Below the pieces are notes generated by a model. It had not been told where the DNA came from. It was given only the letters and a program-made list of their open reading frames with translations, and did no database searches. Both the position numbers and the translations under genes were made by a program. A stretch of 64,000 nt of DNA from Candidatus Magnetocorallium paracelense (GTDB lineage: Bacteria > Nitrospirota > Thermodesulfovibrionia > Thermodesulfovibrionales > Magnetobacteriaceae): positions 19,100-83,099 of the forward strand of contig JAREWP010000053.1 in NCBI GenBank assembly GCA_029001845.1, read 5' to 3'. Positions within the stretch are counted from its first letter, which is position 1. The number at the start of each line of letters is the position of its first letter. Below, one piece after another: positions 16,554 to 24,327 of the stretch.

Positions 16554-18048
16554 CTGTGGAATTTACGACAGAGAATATTAAAAAGTCTCCTGAATCGTTA
16601 AAAGGAGTTTCCGAACCGGCGACGATATTCATAAAATATGAGTTAAAAGAAAACAGCTCCGTTGCCGAAATTGCAGGTATTATTGCATTTAGATCGGATG
16701 TACGATGCCATTGAAAATCACTTCCAAGGTAATACATATTATCATGAGGGTCTGAAACAACGAGATAGATGTCTCCTGTTCCGCTTCCCTGTAATCTGGC
16801 ATAAAGCGCGATAGTCTCTCCGGGATCGTAAAACATCTTGTCAGGCAAAACTTCAAAGAGATTATCGTCAGGCTCGGGCAATGTAAACTTCAGGAAGTAA
16901 AGCTTTGCATCGATATAGTCGCCCAAAACCAGGAGATAGAGATTTCGACCGTCAACCTTAATCATACATGTACCCTCAGCCGAGTATGGAGCGACGGCCT
17001 GCTTTACTTCCCAATCCTCTCCGTCAGGACTGTATCTGTACATAATATTACCTCTTTCTCCGTCGGCATCGATAGGTACATCAGGGGAATTATCCCAAAA
17101 AGCGTGAAAAGCGCCCCATTGATCAACTGCGAATCGCGCGCCCATGCCCGCTCTTGCATCGGATGTCCCGCCTGCCACTGTCATGACATCCCATGAATCT
17201 CCGTCGAGCTTTCCAAGTAAAGCGGATGTGCCTGTATTGTTGTCAGCATATTTATACATGGAAGCATAAGGATTTCCGCTGTTGTCGAGAAACAGGTCCG
17301 TCCAAAATTCAAGCTCATAGAGTTTCCCGGAGTCATCGATAAGGGATATTGTCCAACTGTCACCGTCATTGGACTGTGCATATATAAAGTCATGAAAGGT
17401 TGTGTCATTTCCATAGGTGACATGATATGTTCCCGTATCTGCGTTATATACGAAATCCGCTATCCTGTATTGAATCTCCTGAGGCAAGTCCATTTCGCTT
17501 TGTGTCCATGTCGTCTGAGAGAGAGGAGAAAAAAGCCTTAGAGAATTGGAACCTTGTCTGACGAAAATCGCTTTGCCCTGCCCGTTTAGCTGCATTCTTG
17601 TATGCCACCCTCCATACTCTACAATCGTCTGATCGCCAGGTACATTGTCGGTTATCACCTGATAAACCAAGTGAGTATCGGGATCATTCTGATGCTTGAT
17701 ATAGCAGATATGCACACTGTTATCGGAAGGGTCTACAATTACACCGGTAGATATTGATCCCAGTTTTGCGTCACTTTCAATCGTTGTCTTTGTCCACTCA
17801 CCATTTGAACCGTAGGCGTAAACAGCCTCGGCTCTCTCTTCACCGGGGACCGGCAGCAGATAGATGACATGAATGGTTCCCTTGGTGTCGACGTCAAAGT
17901 CATAAGAATAAATCCTTCGCGAGAAGTCCTCTTCCGAGTCCTCCAGGATGGATTCAAAATCCGGTGAAAGCTCGGCAAACACCAAATTATTCATAATTAA
18001 AAGGGGAAGGAAAAGAGCGGCGAAAAATAACAGTAAAGCCCGTTTCAT
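16489..18048 (-). CDS. Secreted repeat protein, beta-propeller-like
   Basis: The 519-residue product starts at the ATG at 18048, which has GGAGG upstream. Its N-terminus, MKRALLLFFAALFLPLLIMNNLVFA, is a clear signal peptide. About 50-390 contains repeated strands with D-x-x-G-x-h-hh motifs (DTKGTIHVIY, DPSDNSVHICY, DNSGNPYASMY, DQWGAFHAFWD). These resemble BNR/Asp-box or NHL-like propeller blades. A C-terminal domain at about 395-510 contains FYDPGETIALYARLQG. No catalytic motif was recognised. It is probably periplasmic or exported and coupled to the beta-helix gene, whose frame overlaps it by 65 nt. Confidence 0.72.
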   Translation of the reverse strand: MKRALLLFFAALFLPLLIMNNLVFAELSPDFESILEDSEEDFSRRIYSYDFDVDTKGTIHVIYLLPVPGEERAEAVYAYGSNGEWTKTTIESDAKLGSISTGVIVDPSDNSVHICYIKHQNDPDTHLVYQVITDNVPGDQTIVEYGGWHTRMQLNGQGKAIFVRQGSNSLRLFSPLSQTTWTQSEMDLPQEIQYRIADFVYNADTGTYHVTYGNDTTFHDFIYAQSNDGDSWTISLIDDSGKLYELEFWTDLFLDNSGNPYASMYKYADNNTGTSALLGKLDGDSWDVMTVAGGTSDARAGMGARFAVDQWGAFHAFWDNSPDVPIDADGERGNIMYRYSPDGEDWEVKQAVAPYSAEGTCMIKVDGRNLYLLVLGDYIDAKLYFLKFTLPEPDDNLFEVLPDKMFYDPGETIALYARLQGSGTGDIYLVVSDPHDNMYYLGSDFQWHRTSDLNAIIPAISATELFSFNSYFMNIVAGSETPFNDSGDFLIFSVVNSTDAMLDGFSFLSPLYTNKLHIW

Positions 18049-18112
18049 ATAAACCTCCAAATATAAAAAGTTATTATTAATGTCATTGAAGTTAAAGTAA
18101 CAACTCAGGTAT

Positions 18113-19420
18113 TTAGGCTGTGACTACTTTTGTGCTTTTAATACCTAATCTTCTGAAAACGCCTCTTGTATCCAAAATTAAAGATGCATGCTTTTCTATA
18201 AAAAAATAGTCATAATCTGTATGATCGGTGCTTACAATTACCAGATCAGCACTCTTTAATGTCTCTTCCGAAAGGCAGGTAGAAGTCATATCGATATCAG
18301 GATAGTGTCTGTGTTCTCTGCAACATGGCACGAAAGGATCGTTGTAAGAAACCAGGGCGCCCAGATTTCTTAACAATTGGATTATTTTTAAAGAGGGCGA
18401 TTCTCTCTGATCGTCGATATCTTTTTTATAAGCCATGCCCAGTACAATAATCCTGGAGCCTTTTACTGATTTACTTTTCATATTCATTATCCATCCGGCG
18501 CGCTCAACTACATAGTATGGCATGCCGGTGTTTACCTCACCTGCCAGCTCTATAAAACGTGTACTGAAATCGTATTCTCTTGCTTTCCATGTAAGGTAAA
18601 AAGGATCAATGGGAATACAGTGACCGCCCAGTCCCGGACCGGGATAGAAAGGCTGAAAACCGAAGGGCTTTGTGCTTGCAGCCTCAATAACCTCCCAAAT
18701 GTCAATATCCATTTTATGAAACAATATTTTAAGCTCATTAATTAAGGCGATATTTACGGATCTGTAGATATTCTCAAGAAGCTTGGTCGCCTCGGCAATC
18801 TTTGTAGATGACACCGGAACAGTTCGCTCCACTACCTTACTGTATAATGTATCCGCAGTTCTCAGGCATTGGGGAGTCAACCCGCCTACTACCTTTGGGA
18901 TGGTACGGGTATTAAAATCTTTATTATTCGGGTCTTCCCGCTCCGGAGAGAAAGCAAGGTAGAAATCCACTCCCCCTCTGAGCCCTTCCTTTTCAAGAAT
19001 TTTCAACATATCCTCATCGGTAGTGCCCGGATAGGTAGTAGATTCAAGTACTATTAACTGCCCCTTTCTAAGATGTGAGGCGATAGTCGCAGTTGTGTCA
19101 AAAACATAAGACATATTTGGTTCACGATACTTGTTAAGAGGAGTCGGTACGCAGATTATAATACAATCCATTTCCGAGAGTTTTGAAAAATCTGAAGTAG
19201 GCAGGAAAGAGGATTTCTTTTGTACTATAATATCGATGTCTATATGTCTTATATACATCTTACCGCAAAGAAGCATTTCTACTTTATTATTGTCAATATC
19301 GAATCCGGTAACTTCAAATCCTGCTTTAAGAAATTCTATAACAAGAGGGAGACCAACATAACCAAGACCGATTACGCCTATTTTGGCGCGCTCCGAATGA
19401 ATCTTATTAATTAAATCCAT
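18113..19420 (-). CDS. Nucleotide-sugar 6-dehydrogenase (UDP-GlcNAc/UDP-Glc dehydrogenase family)
   Basis: The 435-residue NAD enzyme oxidises C6 of a UDP-sugar to the uronate. It has a Rossmann start IGVIGLGYVGLPL, VPTPL, ESTTYPGTT, FSPERED, the central KLLENIYRSVNIALINEL and the catalytic Cys near 268 in GLGGHCIPIDPF. A C-terminal lobe contains GMAYKKDIDDQRESPSLKI. The signature resembles the UDP-N-acetylglucosamine dehydrogenase (WbpA/VipA) branch. SD AAGGAG precedes the ATG at 19420. It heads the unit with the secreted and beta-helix genes, implying uronate-bearing surface polysaccharide synthesis. Confidence 0.92.
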   Translation of the reverse strand: MDLINKIHSERAKIGVIGLGYVGLPLVIEFLKAGFEVTGFDIDNNKVEMLLCGKMYIRHIDIDIIVQKKSSFLPTSDFSKLSEMDCIIICVPTPLNKYREPNMSYVFDTTATIASHLRKGQLIVLESTTYPGTTDEDMLKILEKEGLRGGVDFYLAFSPEREDPNNKDFNTRTIPKVVGGLTPQCLRTADTLYSKVVERTVPVSSTKIAEATKLLENIYRSVNIALINELKILFHKMDIDIWEVIEAASTKPFGFQPFYPGPGLGGHCIPIDPFYLTWKAREYDFSTRFIELAGEVNTGMPYYVVERAGWIMNMKSKSVKGSRIIVLGMAYKKDIDDQRESPSLKIIQLLRNLGALVSYNDPFVPCCREHRHYPDIDMTSTCLSEETLKSADLVIVSTDHTDYDYFFIEKHASLILDTRGVFRRLGIKSTKVVTA

Positions 19421-19740
19421 GATTTCTCCTTGTTATATATGAGCCTTCTATTGTGAGAAGCTTAACTTTTATTGGGGTCAGGGTATTTACAATAAAAAAT
19501 GAGGGATAGAGGATTCCGGTTTTATTGGCGATTTAAATAAAGGACCGCCGTAAACCGTCAGTATATCGGAGAGTATTCTGCTGTCTCGGTAAAGAAGATC
19601 CTGTAAAACGAAAACAGTTATAATCTTTCCTATACATTTAGGTGTTTTTAGCAACTCCAACCTGACCTGACAACAGGCCACATTAGCGAGGGAGAAAAAA
19701 GGCAGGCAAGGATAAATCAGTTCCTTTGAGAGGTCAGGTA
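19421..19740. other. 320-bp intergenic stretch, no gene supported
   Basis: A 64-codon reverse open frame (19487-19681) lacks SD and family signals. The only structure seen is a 9-bp inverted pair, ACCTGACCT at 19660-19668 and AGGTCAGGT at 19731-19739, close to the rpsU stop. Confidence 0.5.
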
Positions 19741-19932
19741 TTAACCTCTGCTGAATCTGATAGCTTTCATCCTTTTCTTTCTTGCCTCGATTCTTTTTCT
19801 TTTTTTCTTTTCAGAGGGTTTTTCATAGTATTTTTTTCTTTTTATATCTCTAAATATCCCCTCCTTCTGGAGTTGACGTTTCAGGACTTTTAACGCCCTT
19901 TCAAGATCATTTCCATAAACTTGTATACTCAA
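19741..19932 (-). CDS. rpsU: 30S ribosomal protein S21
   Basis: The 63-residue S21 contains SIQVYGNDLERALKVLKRQL, KEGIFRDIKRKKYYEKPSEK and a basic tail. This small-subunit protein near the anti-SD region helps initiation. The TTG at 19932 is chosen over the longer frame to 20028: GGAG precedes it by 5-6 nt, and it falls 1 nt after the stop of the upstream RRM gene. The 63-residue length is normal for S21. Confidence 0.93.
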   Translation of the reverse strand: MSIQVYGNDLERALKVLKRQLQKEGIFRDIKRKKYYEKPSEKKKRKRIEARKKRMKAIRFSRG

Positions 19933-19933
19933 T

Positions 19934-20254
19934 TTATCTCCATTCTCTACCTGACTTCTTTCTGTCAGGTTTCCTTGATCTGTTATCGAACTTTTTATTC
20001 TCTTTCCGTTGCGGCCTGGCTTCGGCAACCGTAATCGGTCTCTCTTTTAGTGATGTGCCGTTAAGCTCGGAGATAGCTCTTGTGGCGTCTTCATTCGATG
20101 CCATTTCAACAAAACCGAATCCCCTTGGCTGACCTGTCTGTCTGTCTGTTATTAGCGTTACGGACTCGACTTCCCCTGACTGAGAAAAAAACTCTTTTAT
20201 ATCTTCTTCTGAAGCATCAAATGAGATGTTGCCTACATAAAGTTTATTGCCCAC
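19934..20254 (-). CDS. RRM-type RNA-binding protein, coupled to rpsU
   Basis: The 106-residue protein is a single RNA recognition motif with RNP2 LYVGNI (5-10) and RNP1 RGFGFVEM (about 45-52), then a basic Arg/Lys-rich tail (QRKENKKFDNRSRKPDRKK). This is the cold-inducible RNA-binding protein pattern of cyanobacteria and several Gram-negatives. The start is a GTG at 20254 with AGGAG upstream. The stop lies 1 nt before the rpsU start, so the pair is translationally coupled. Cyanobacterial rbp-rpsU operons are known and cold-regulated. A similar post-transcriptional role here is inference. Confidence 0.92.
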   Translation of the reverse strand: MGNKLYVGNISFDASEEDIKEFFSQSGEVESVTLITDRQTGQPRGFGFVEMASNEDATRAISELNGTSLKERPITVAEARPQRKENKKFDNRSRKPDRKKSGREWR

Positions 20255-20564
20255 GCTTTTCTCCTTATTAAGAAACTTTTAGACTTCCGATTAATGATTT
20301 CAGACTATAACCTAAGAAAGAAATTTCAATACGTGTTAGGAAGCTAAAAGAGGCGGACTTAATCGAATGAGAAGATGTCATAAGATTTCTATCTCTTGCA
20401 TCTTTATTGCTAAATAAACACCTGATATCTATCCGGGTTAACTAAAAATGAGGTTGCTTCCTCCTTTATCGATTTGTTTAGGCGCAAAGAAAGAGTATAA
20501 CAATTAATAATTCCTTTTGTCAAAAAGAGTGTTATTTTTTTAATTCTGTAATGACAGTCGCCGG
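20255..20564. other. 310-bp intergenic stretch between lpoB and the RRM gene
   Basis: No gene or strong hairpin was seen. The part upstream of the GTG at 20254 would hold the leader of the RRM-rpsU unit. It contains AGGAG as SD but no clear -10/-35 pair by eye. Confidence 0.45.
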
Positions 20565-21224
20565 TTACCACCCGACAGTTGCTCGTTTCCCTGTTTTTGT
20601 AATCTCCTTTTCCTCCGCCCAAATTGTGAGACCTGTCTCGGGATCGACCATCTCCATAGTAAACTTCATGTACACATGCTCATTTCCCTGAGCCCTTTTT
20701 CGAATAGACGAGACCTCTCCGGTCAGAAAATAGTCGGCAGCATAAATATTATTCTTTTTCCCGATAGTATTTTTATTGACCTTGCCTGACTGCCTGAGTT
20801 TCTGTTGATTCATTACTTCGTCCCGTATGTGTTGATCCCGTTTTTCGGTGCTAAAACTGGTGACAAGTGCTTTACCGGACTTTATAAGAGCAACACGTAT
20901 CTTTTTTGCTATCGCAACAGTATCGACACTGCGGTCATCACTGTTATTCTCTATATGACTAAAAGCAATAATAACTTTGCCGGGTCGATTGAATGCTTCG
21001 TGCATCAAAAGCGACATCGTCATCCTCTCGGCCACCATTTGGAGATCACTGTGACTGAACCTGGTGTCGTAAGTCTCTATTTCCGAAGGGTCCTGATATG
21101 AAACATCGGTTAATACCGCCGGCCCGGATGTAGTAGAGGCGCATCCTGTTACAGCGAGTAAAATCAAAGATAAAAACAAAAAATTCTCCCTTTTCAGGGT
21201 TAATAAATTCGATTTCTTAAACAT
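20565..21224 (-). CDS. lpoB: LpoB-type outer-membrane lipoprotein, PBP activator
   Basis: The 219-residue lipoprotein has a hydrophobic leader ending in the lipobox LAVTGCAS and a Pro-poor linker. The conserved core includes FSHSDLQMVAERMTMSLL, KVIIAFSHIENNSDDRSVD, AADYFLTGEVSS and EMVDPETGLTIWAEEKEI, which matches LpoB. In E. coli LpoB activates PBP1b through the outer membrane. The start is the ATG at 21224, which has AGGAGG upstream; a longer frame to 21284 overlaps the previous gene and is rejected. It is third in the COG3014-YcfL-LpoB order. Confidence 0.9.
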   Translation of the reverse strand: MFKKSNLLTLKRENFLFLSLILLAVTGCASTTSGPAVLTDVSYQDPSEIETYDTRFSHSDLQMVAERMTMSLLMHEAFNRPGKVIIAFSHIENNSDDRSVDTVAIAKKIRVALIKSGKALVTSFSTEKRDQHIRDEVMNQQKLRQSGKVNKNTIGKKNNIYAADYFLTGEVSSIRKRAQGNEHVYMKFTMEMVDPETGLTIWAEEKEITKTGKRATVGW

Positions 21225-21264
21225 TTTAGTCCTCCTGAAGGTTAAAATCGTGGTGTGGAATTCT

Positions 21265-21666
21265 CTATTGCCTGAGAAAGACAACGACAGAACTTACGGC
21301 CTTTTTATCTATGGCTCTCTTTTGTATTGTGAATGTCTGACTGCTTTTGGCAATGATCGGAGTCCAGTTAAACATCCCTTCACTCACCTGATTCCCGAAA
21401 TCGTCATACCATTTTATTCTATACTTTAAAGGAAGATCGGCTTTGTTTTTATTGAAAACGGAAACGTTCATCTCGAGCATGCCGTTATTGATCCTGCCAT
21501 TAACGGCAGAGATAATCAAATCATTCTGAAGAGAAGAGTCGGCAAGTTCTATATTTACAAACTGATTGGCAGGCGTCCTGATAACGGAAGGCCCTCCTCC
21601 GCACCCTGCCGGGATGAGAGAGATCATAAAAAAACAAACAAATAATCTAAAAAATCCGACATTCAT
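21265..21666 (-). CDS. YcfL-like lipoprotein (DUF1425)
   Basis: The 133-residue lipoprotein has a signal peptide with lipobox LIPAGCGG and a beta-sandwich-like domain (SLQNDLIISAVNGRINNGML, VSVFNKNKADLPLKYRIKWYD). The domain ends IDKKAVSSVVVFLR. This matches YcfL, which is encoded beside lpoB in enterobacteria. SD AAGGAGG precedes the ATG at 21666. The family's function is not established. Conserved linkage suggests it assists LpoB in peptidoglycan synthesis. Confidence 0.85.
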   Translation of the reverse strand: MNVGFFRLFVCFFMISLIPAGCGGGPSVIRTPANQFVNIELADSSLQNDLIISAVNGRINNGMLEMNVSVFNKNKADLPLKYRIKWYDDFGNQVSEGMFNWTPIIAKSSQTFTIQKRAIDKKAVSSVVVFLRQ

Positions 21667-21776
21667 GTATGCCTCCTTGTATATGATACGTTATTTAATT
21701 GTTTCTTTGCCTGATGCTGCGGCAGAGATTGTCATTATAACATTTATGACCTTTTTCTTTCGAGAAAAATGGAGGT

Positions 21777-23303
21777 TCACTTTGAAACAATAATACCTTT
21801 TCCCGGTGTGTATACATTTACAATAGTTGTTACTCCCTCTTTGACCTCTACCGGGATATCAACTCTTTGCCTGAACGCACCTCTCATCGATAAACCTTCA
21901 AATGTGAATGTGTAATCACCTGGTTTATAAAAAAAATCCATAACGGATATTTCAGCAGGAAGAGTCCTCCAGCTTCTGACATCAGCCTGCTCTGTAACGA
22001 AATTAAAAATTGATGTCATTAAAGAACCTATTCCGCCTGCTCGTTCAGAAATTTCATAAGACGCAATCCCCTTTGCCACAACGCGGGCTATTATCCTTGC
22101 GATAACGGCAGGTCTCTTCTCTTTGTAATTTTTATTCGCAAGGGCCTCGATATCCGCAATTTTTACTGATTCGCTTATAAGTTTCCCAGCTCTGTCCTTG
22201 AGATAAAAACCATAGAAATCCTTTTCAGCCCTTTTTAATACAGGATAAGCAACAAAGAGAAGTGTGTTTTTCAAAGGTACAGGCAATTTAATTTGATCTT
22301 TTTGAGGCGCCAGACCATTGCTGATGAATATAACGATACGGCCTTTGTCCTTGTATTCCGAAGACAGTAAAGGCATACCGCCAAGGTGTTGCAGTTTTTT
22401 TACATAATCCTTTATATCTTCAACACGCCCCTTTTTCTCGGCAAGCCGAATAAGGTGTTGCAGAATCAGTTTATTGCGCGGCAATAATGCATGGGCGTCT
22501 TTTAAATCAATATATGCATTATCTAGTCCTCTGTAACCACCACTGCGATCAAACATTTCTTCATCTATAACAGATGAAAGGTAATAGGTAAAACCGTTTT
22601 CATATGAATTGGGGACTTTGTCGGCGATCATATCTGAAGAGCGGTGCACTCTCTTGAGTTCCGAATTAAAGGCTCTCCAGTCTACTGCTCCACCGGCGCG
22701 AGTTCTCTGTTCGTCAGCTAAAGAATGTTTATAAACGTCATCTTCCAGCCTCATCTTTTCATCGTTTTGAAGCTTATATGCCCGATCTATCTCTCTGCGA
22801 GCGTCCTTTTTTTCACCAAGCATGTAATAATTCAATGCCTGATATGTATCGATAAAAATTCTCTCAAAGGTCTCGCCTTTATATGACATCGTATTATCGT
22901 TAATTAAAATGGATGCAGCATCTTTTCCGGCCTCGCCGACTGAAAAAATCGCTTTATTGTTAAAGTGCTCGACTATCTCCCGGGCTCTTGATAAATAATA
23001 TTCGCTCCTTTTGTAATCGCCACAGGCCTGAAGTAATAAACCATATTCACAATAATCGAGAAGTTTATCTTCGTCGAAAGAATAATTGTCCGCTCTACCC
23101 GGAGCGTTGGCTAATGCAAAAGTATTTCCAAAGGGCGCTCTATCCTTGACCGATGCCTCTGTGCTTTTACAGGGCCCTCTGTATTTGTATACATCAAGCA
23201 TATCCGGTAATCTTGTGTTGTGTAAGGAAGTACAACCTCCCTGCAAAACAATAGTTAATGCAGAGAGAAGCATAAAAAAAGAGAATTTCTTACGAACTGT
23301 CAT
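21777..23303 (-). CDS. COG3014-family lipoprotein with helical repeats
   Basis: The roughly 508-residue product begins at the ATG at 23303 (MTVRKKFSFFMLLSALTIVL) and has the lipobox LQGGCTS. About 75-330 is helical and TPR-like (YCEYGLLLQACGDYKRSEYY, DTYQALNYYMLGEKKDARRE, ENGFTYYLSSVI). A C-terminal part carries IVIFISNGLAPQKDQIKLPV, RSWRTLPAEISVMDFFYKPG and a final PEGA-like beta strand set. It is the first gene of a three-lipoprotein unit with YcfL and LpoB. Family role unknown; linkage points to cell-wall synthesis at the outer membrane. Confidence 0.82.
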   Translation of the reverse strand: MTVRKKFSFFMLLSALTIVLQGGCTSLHNTRLPDMLDVYKYRGPCKSTEASVKDRAPFGNTFALANAPGRADNYSFDEDKLLDYCEYGLLLQACGDYKRSEYYLSRAREIVEHFNNKAIFSVGEAGKDAASILINDNTMSYKGETFERIFIDTYQALNYYMLGEKKDARREIDRAYKLQNDEKMRLEDDVYKHSLADEQRTRAGGAVDWRAFNSELKRVHRSSDMIADKVPNSYENGFTYYLSSVIDEEMFDRSGGYRGLDNAYIDLKDAHALLPRNKLILQHLIRLAEKKGRVEDIKDYVKKLQHLGGMPLLSSEYKDKGRIVIFISNGLAPQKDQIKLPVPLKNTLLFVAYPVLKRAEKDFYGFYLKDRAGKLISESVKIADIEALANKNYKEKRPAVIARIIARVVAKGIASYEISERAGGIGSLMTSIFNFVTEQADVRSWRTLPAEISVMDFFYKPGDYTFTFEGLSMRGAFRQRVDIPVEVKEGVTTIVNVYTPGKGIIVSK

Positions 23304-23752
23304 ATTATGAGCCTTTTTTTTCATCAGCCTGAAATTCCATCGTCTGCAAATGGAATAACCGGCAAAGGATCGCATTGCTTACCATTCACCTGTTGCCTTA
23401 TGCCTTGATTCATGTCGGGCTTTCACAACGCCGTGTTGGACAATAACAAATAATATATAAAATCTCAATAAAAATCAAGCTGATGAGTTATCTATATAAA
23501 TATATACGAATCGTGATTTGTATCGTATGATACAGACGTATACTGAAAATTATGAGATAATAGAATATTGCATAACTGCAAGCAGGTATTCAGACTGAAG
23601 CAAAAAACGCATTTTTTGACTTATCGGACAATACTATTAACTTATCGGTTACGTTAGAAGTGGACTTTCTGTAGATTCTTTGTTTTTAGCCTGAAAGTCT
23701 TCAGCCTATCCACCTGAGTAATTACTTAAAAACTCAAATAAGGAGGAGTATT
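23304..23752. repeat. Intergenic stretch with family E repeat copy E3
   Basis: A decayed unit (23589-23735) contains CAGACTGAAGCAAAAAACGC and AGTCTTCAGCCTATCCACCT, resembling 7006-7130 and 12036-12068. CCTGTTGCCTTATGCCTTG at 23390-23408 matches the inner arm of hairpin C at 25872. The unit ends just upstream of the SD of the small ORF at 23753. No other gene is seen. Confidence 0.5.
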
Positions 23753-23839
23753 ATGCTGGAAGTCGTAGTAGCACCGGTGCTGTTTATAATGGTGATAGCC
23801 GGCTTTATTGTCACAGGCAATAAATGCATGAACAACTGA
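23753..23839 (+). CDS. Predicted 28-residue single-pass membrane peptide
   Basis: A short frame starts at an ATG with a strong SD (AAGGAGGAG ending 5 nt upstream). Its 28 residues are one hydrophobic helix (VVVAPVLFIMVIAGFIVTG) followed by a polar tail NKCMNN with a single Cys. No neighbour is co-directed closely: the lipoprotein unit is divergent and hairpin A3 lies downstream. It is too short for homology by eye. The SD quality and clean helix support translation, but a chance frame remains possible. Confidence 0.45.
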   Translation: MLEVVVAPVLFIMVIAGFIVTGNKCMNN

Positions 23840-24327
23840 TTTCACCATTATAATTTCTGCCGATAGAATATCAAGACAATCAACCTCTACCTACCGCAAT
23901 TAAATAATTCATAGCAACTCCTGCGCTCACGCTGTTGTCTCTGCAAATTCATCAAATATTGCTCCCCTATCCTTTTCCGAATTCTTTATATCCCCTCTGC
24001 TTATATATCCCGAAAATAACCTGCATCGTGCCGGAATGAGCAGCAATGTCCTGCTGAAACAAGCTGAAACTCGCAGACTCAAACACCACCTTGTTTCAGC
24101 AGGACATTGCTGCTCATTCTGACAATTTTCATACTTTGTGGTGACCCGGAGGGCCATGGATGTTTGCTCTAAAAATAAACAACCACAAAAATGTAGGGGC
24201 AGACCTGCATGTCTGTCCCGGTGGCGGCTAACGAACAAACGCACCGGAGTAACGACACGCGGATTCTTGCCATTATACCGTTTTATTTGCTATTATTGCT
24301 TTAACATCTGCCCTACAACGGATTGGA
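23840..24327. repeat. Intergenic island with family A and family F repeats
   Basis: This 488-bp stretch holds hairpin A3 (24034-24119), its flank (24123-24165) and a family F palindrome (GGGGCAGACCTGCATGTCTG at 24196-24215). No gene is supported; reverse open frames across the hairpin are by-products of its symmetry. Confidence 0.7.
24034..24165 (-). repeat. Family A hairpin element, copy A3, perfect 30-bp stem
   Basis: Left arm 24034-24063 and right arm 24090-24119 are perfectly complementary over 30 bp. The 26-nt loop at 24064-24089 is identical to that of A2. Compared with A2, stem changes at matching positions (GTCATGTCC versus GCAATGTCC; CCAAAACAAG versus CTGAAACAAG) occur on both arms and keep pairing. 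The flank lies on the right in reverse orientation. Confidence 0.95.

Noticed and set aside
19487..19681. 64-codon reverse open frame upstream of rpsU
   Set aside because: No SD, no domain, and the region contains only a short inverted pair.
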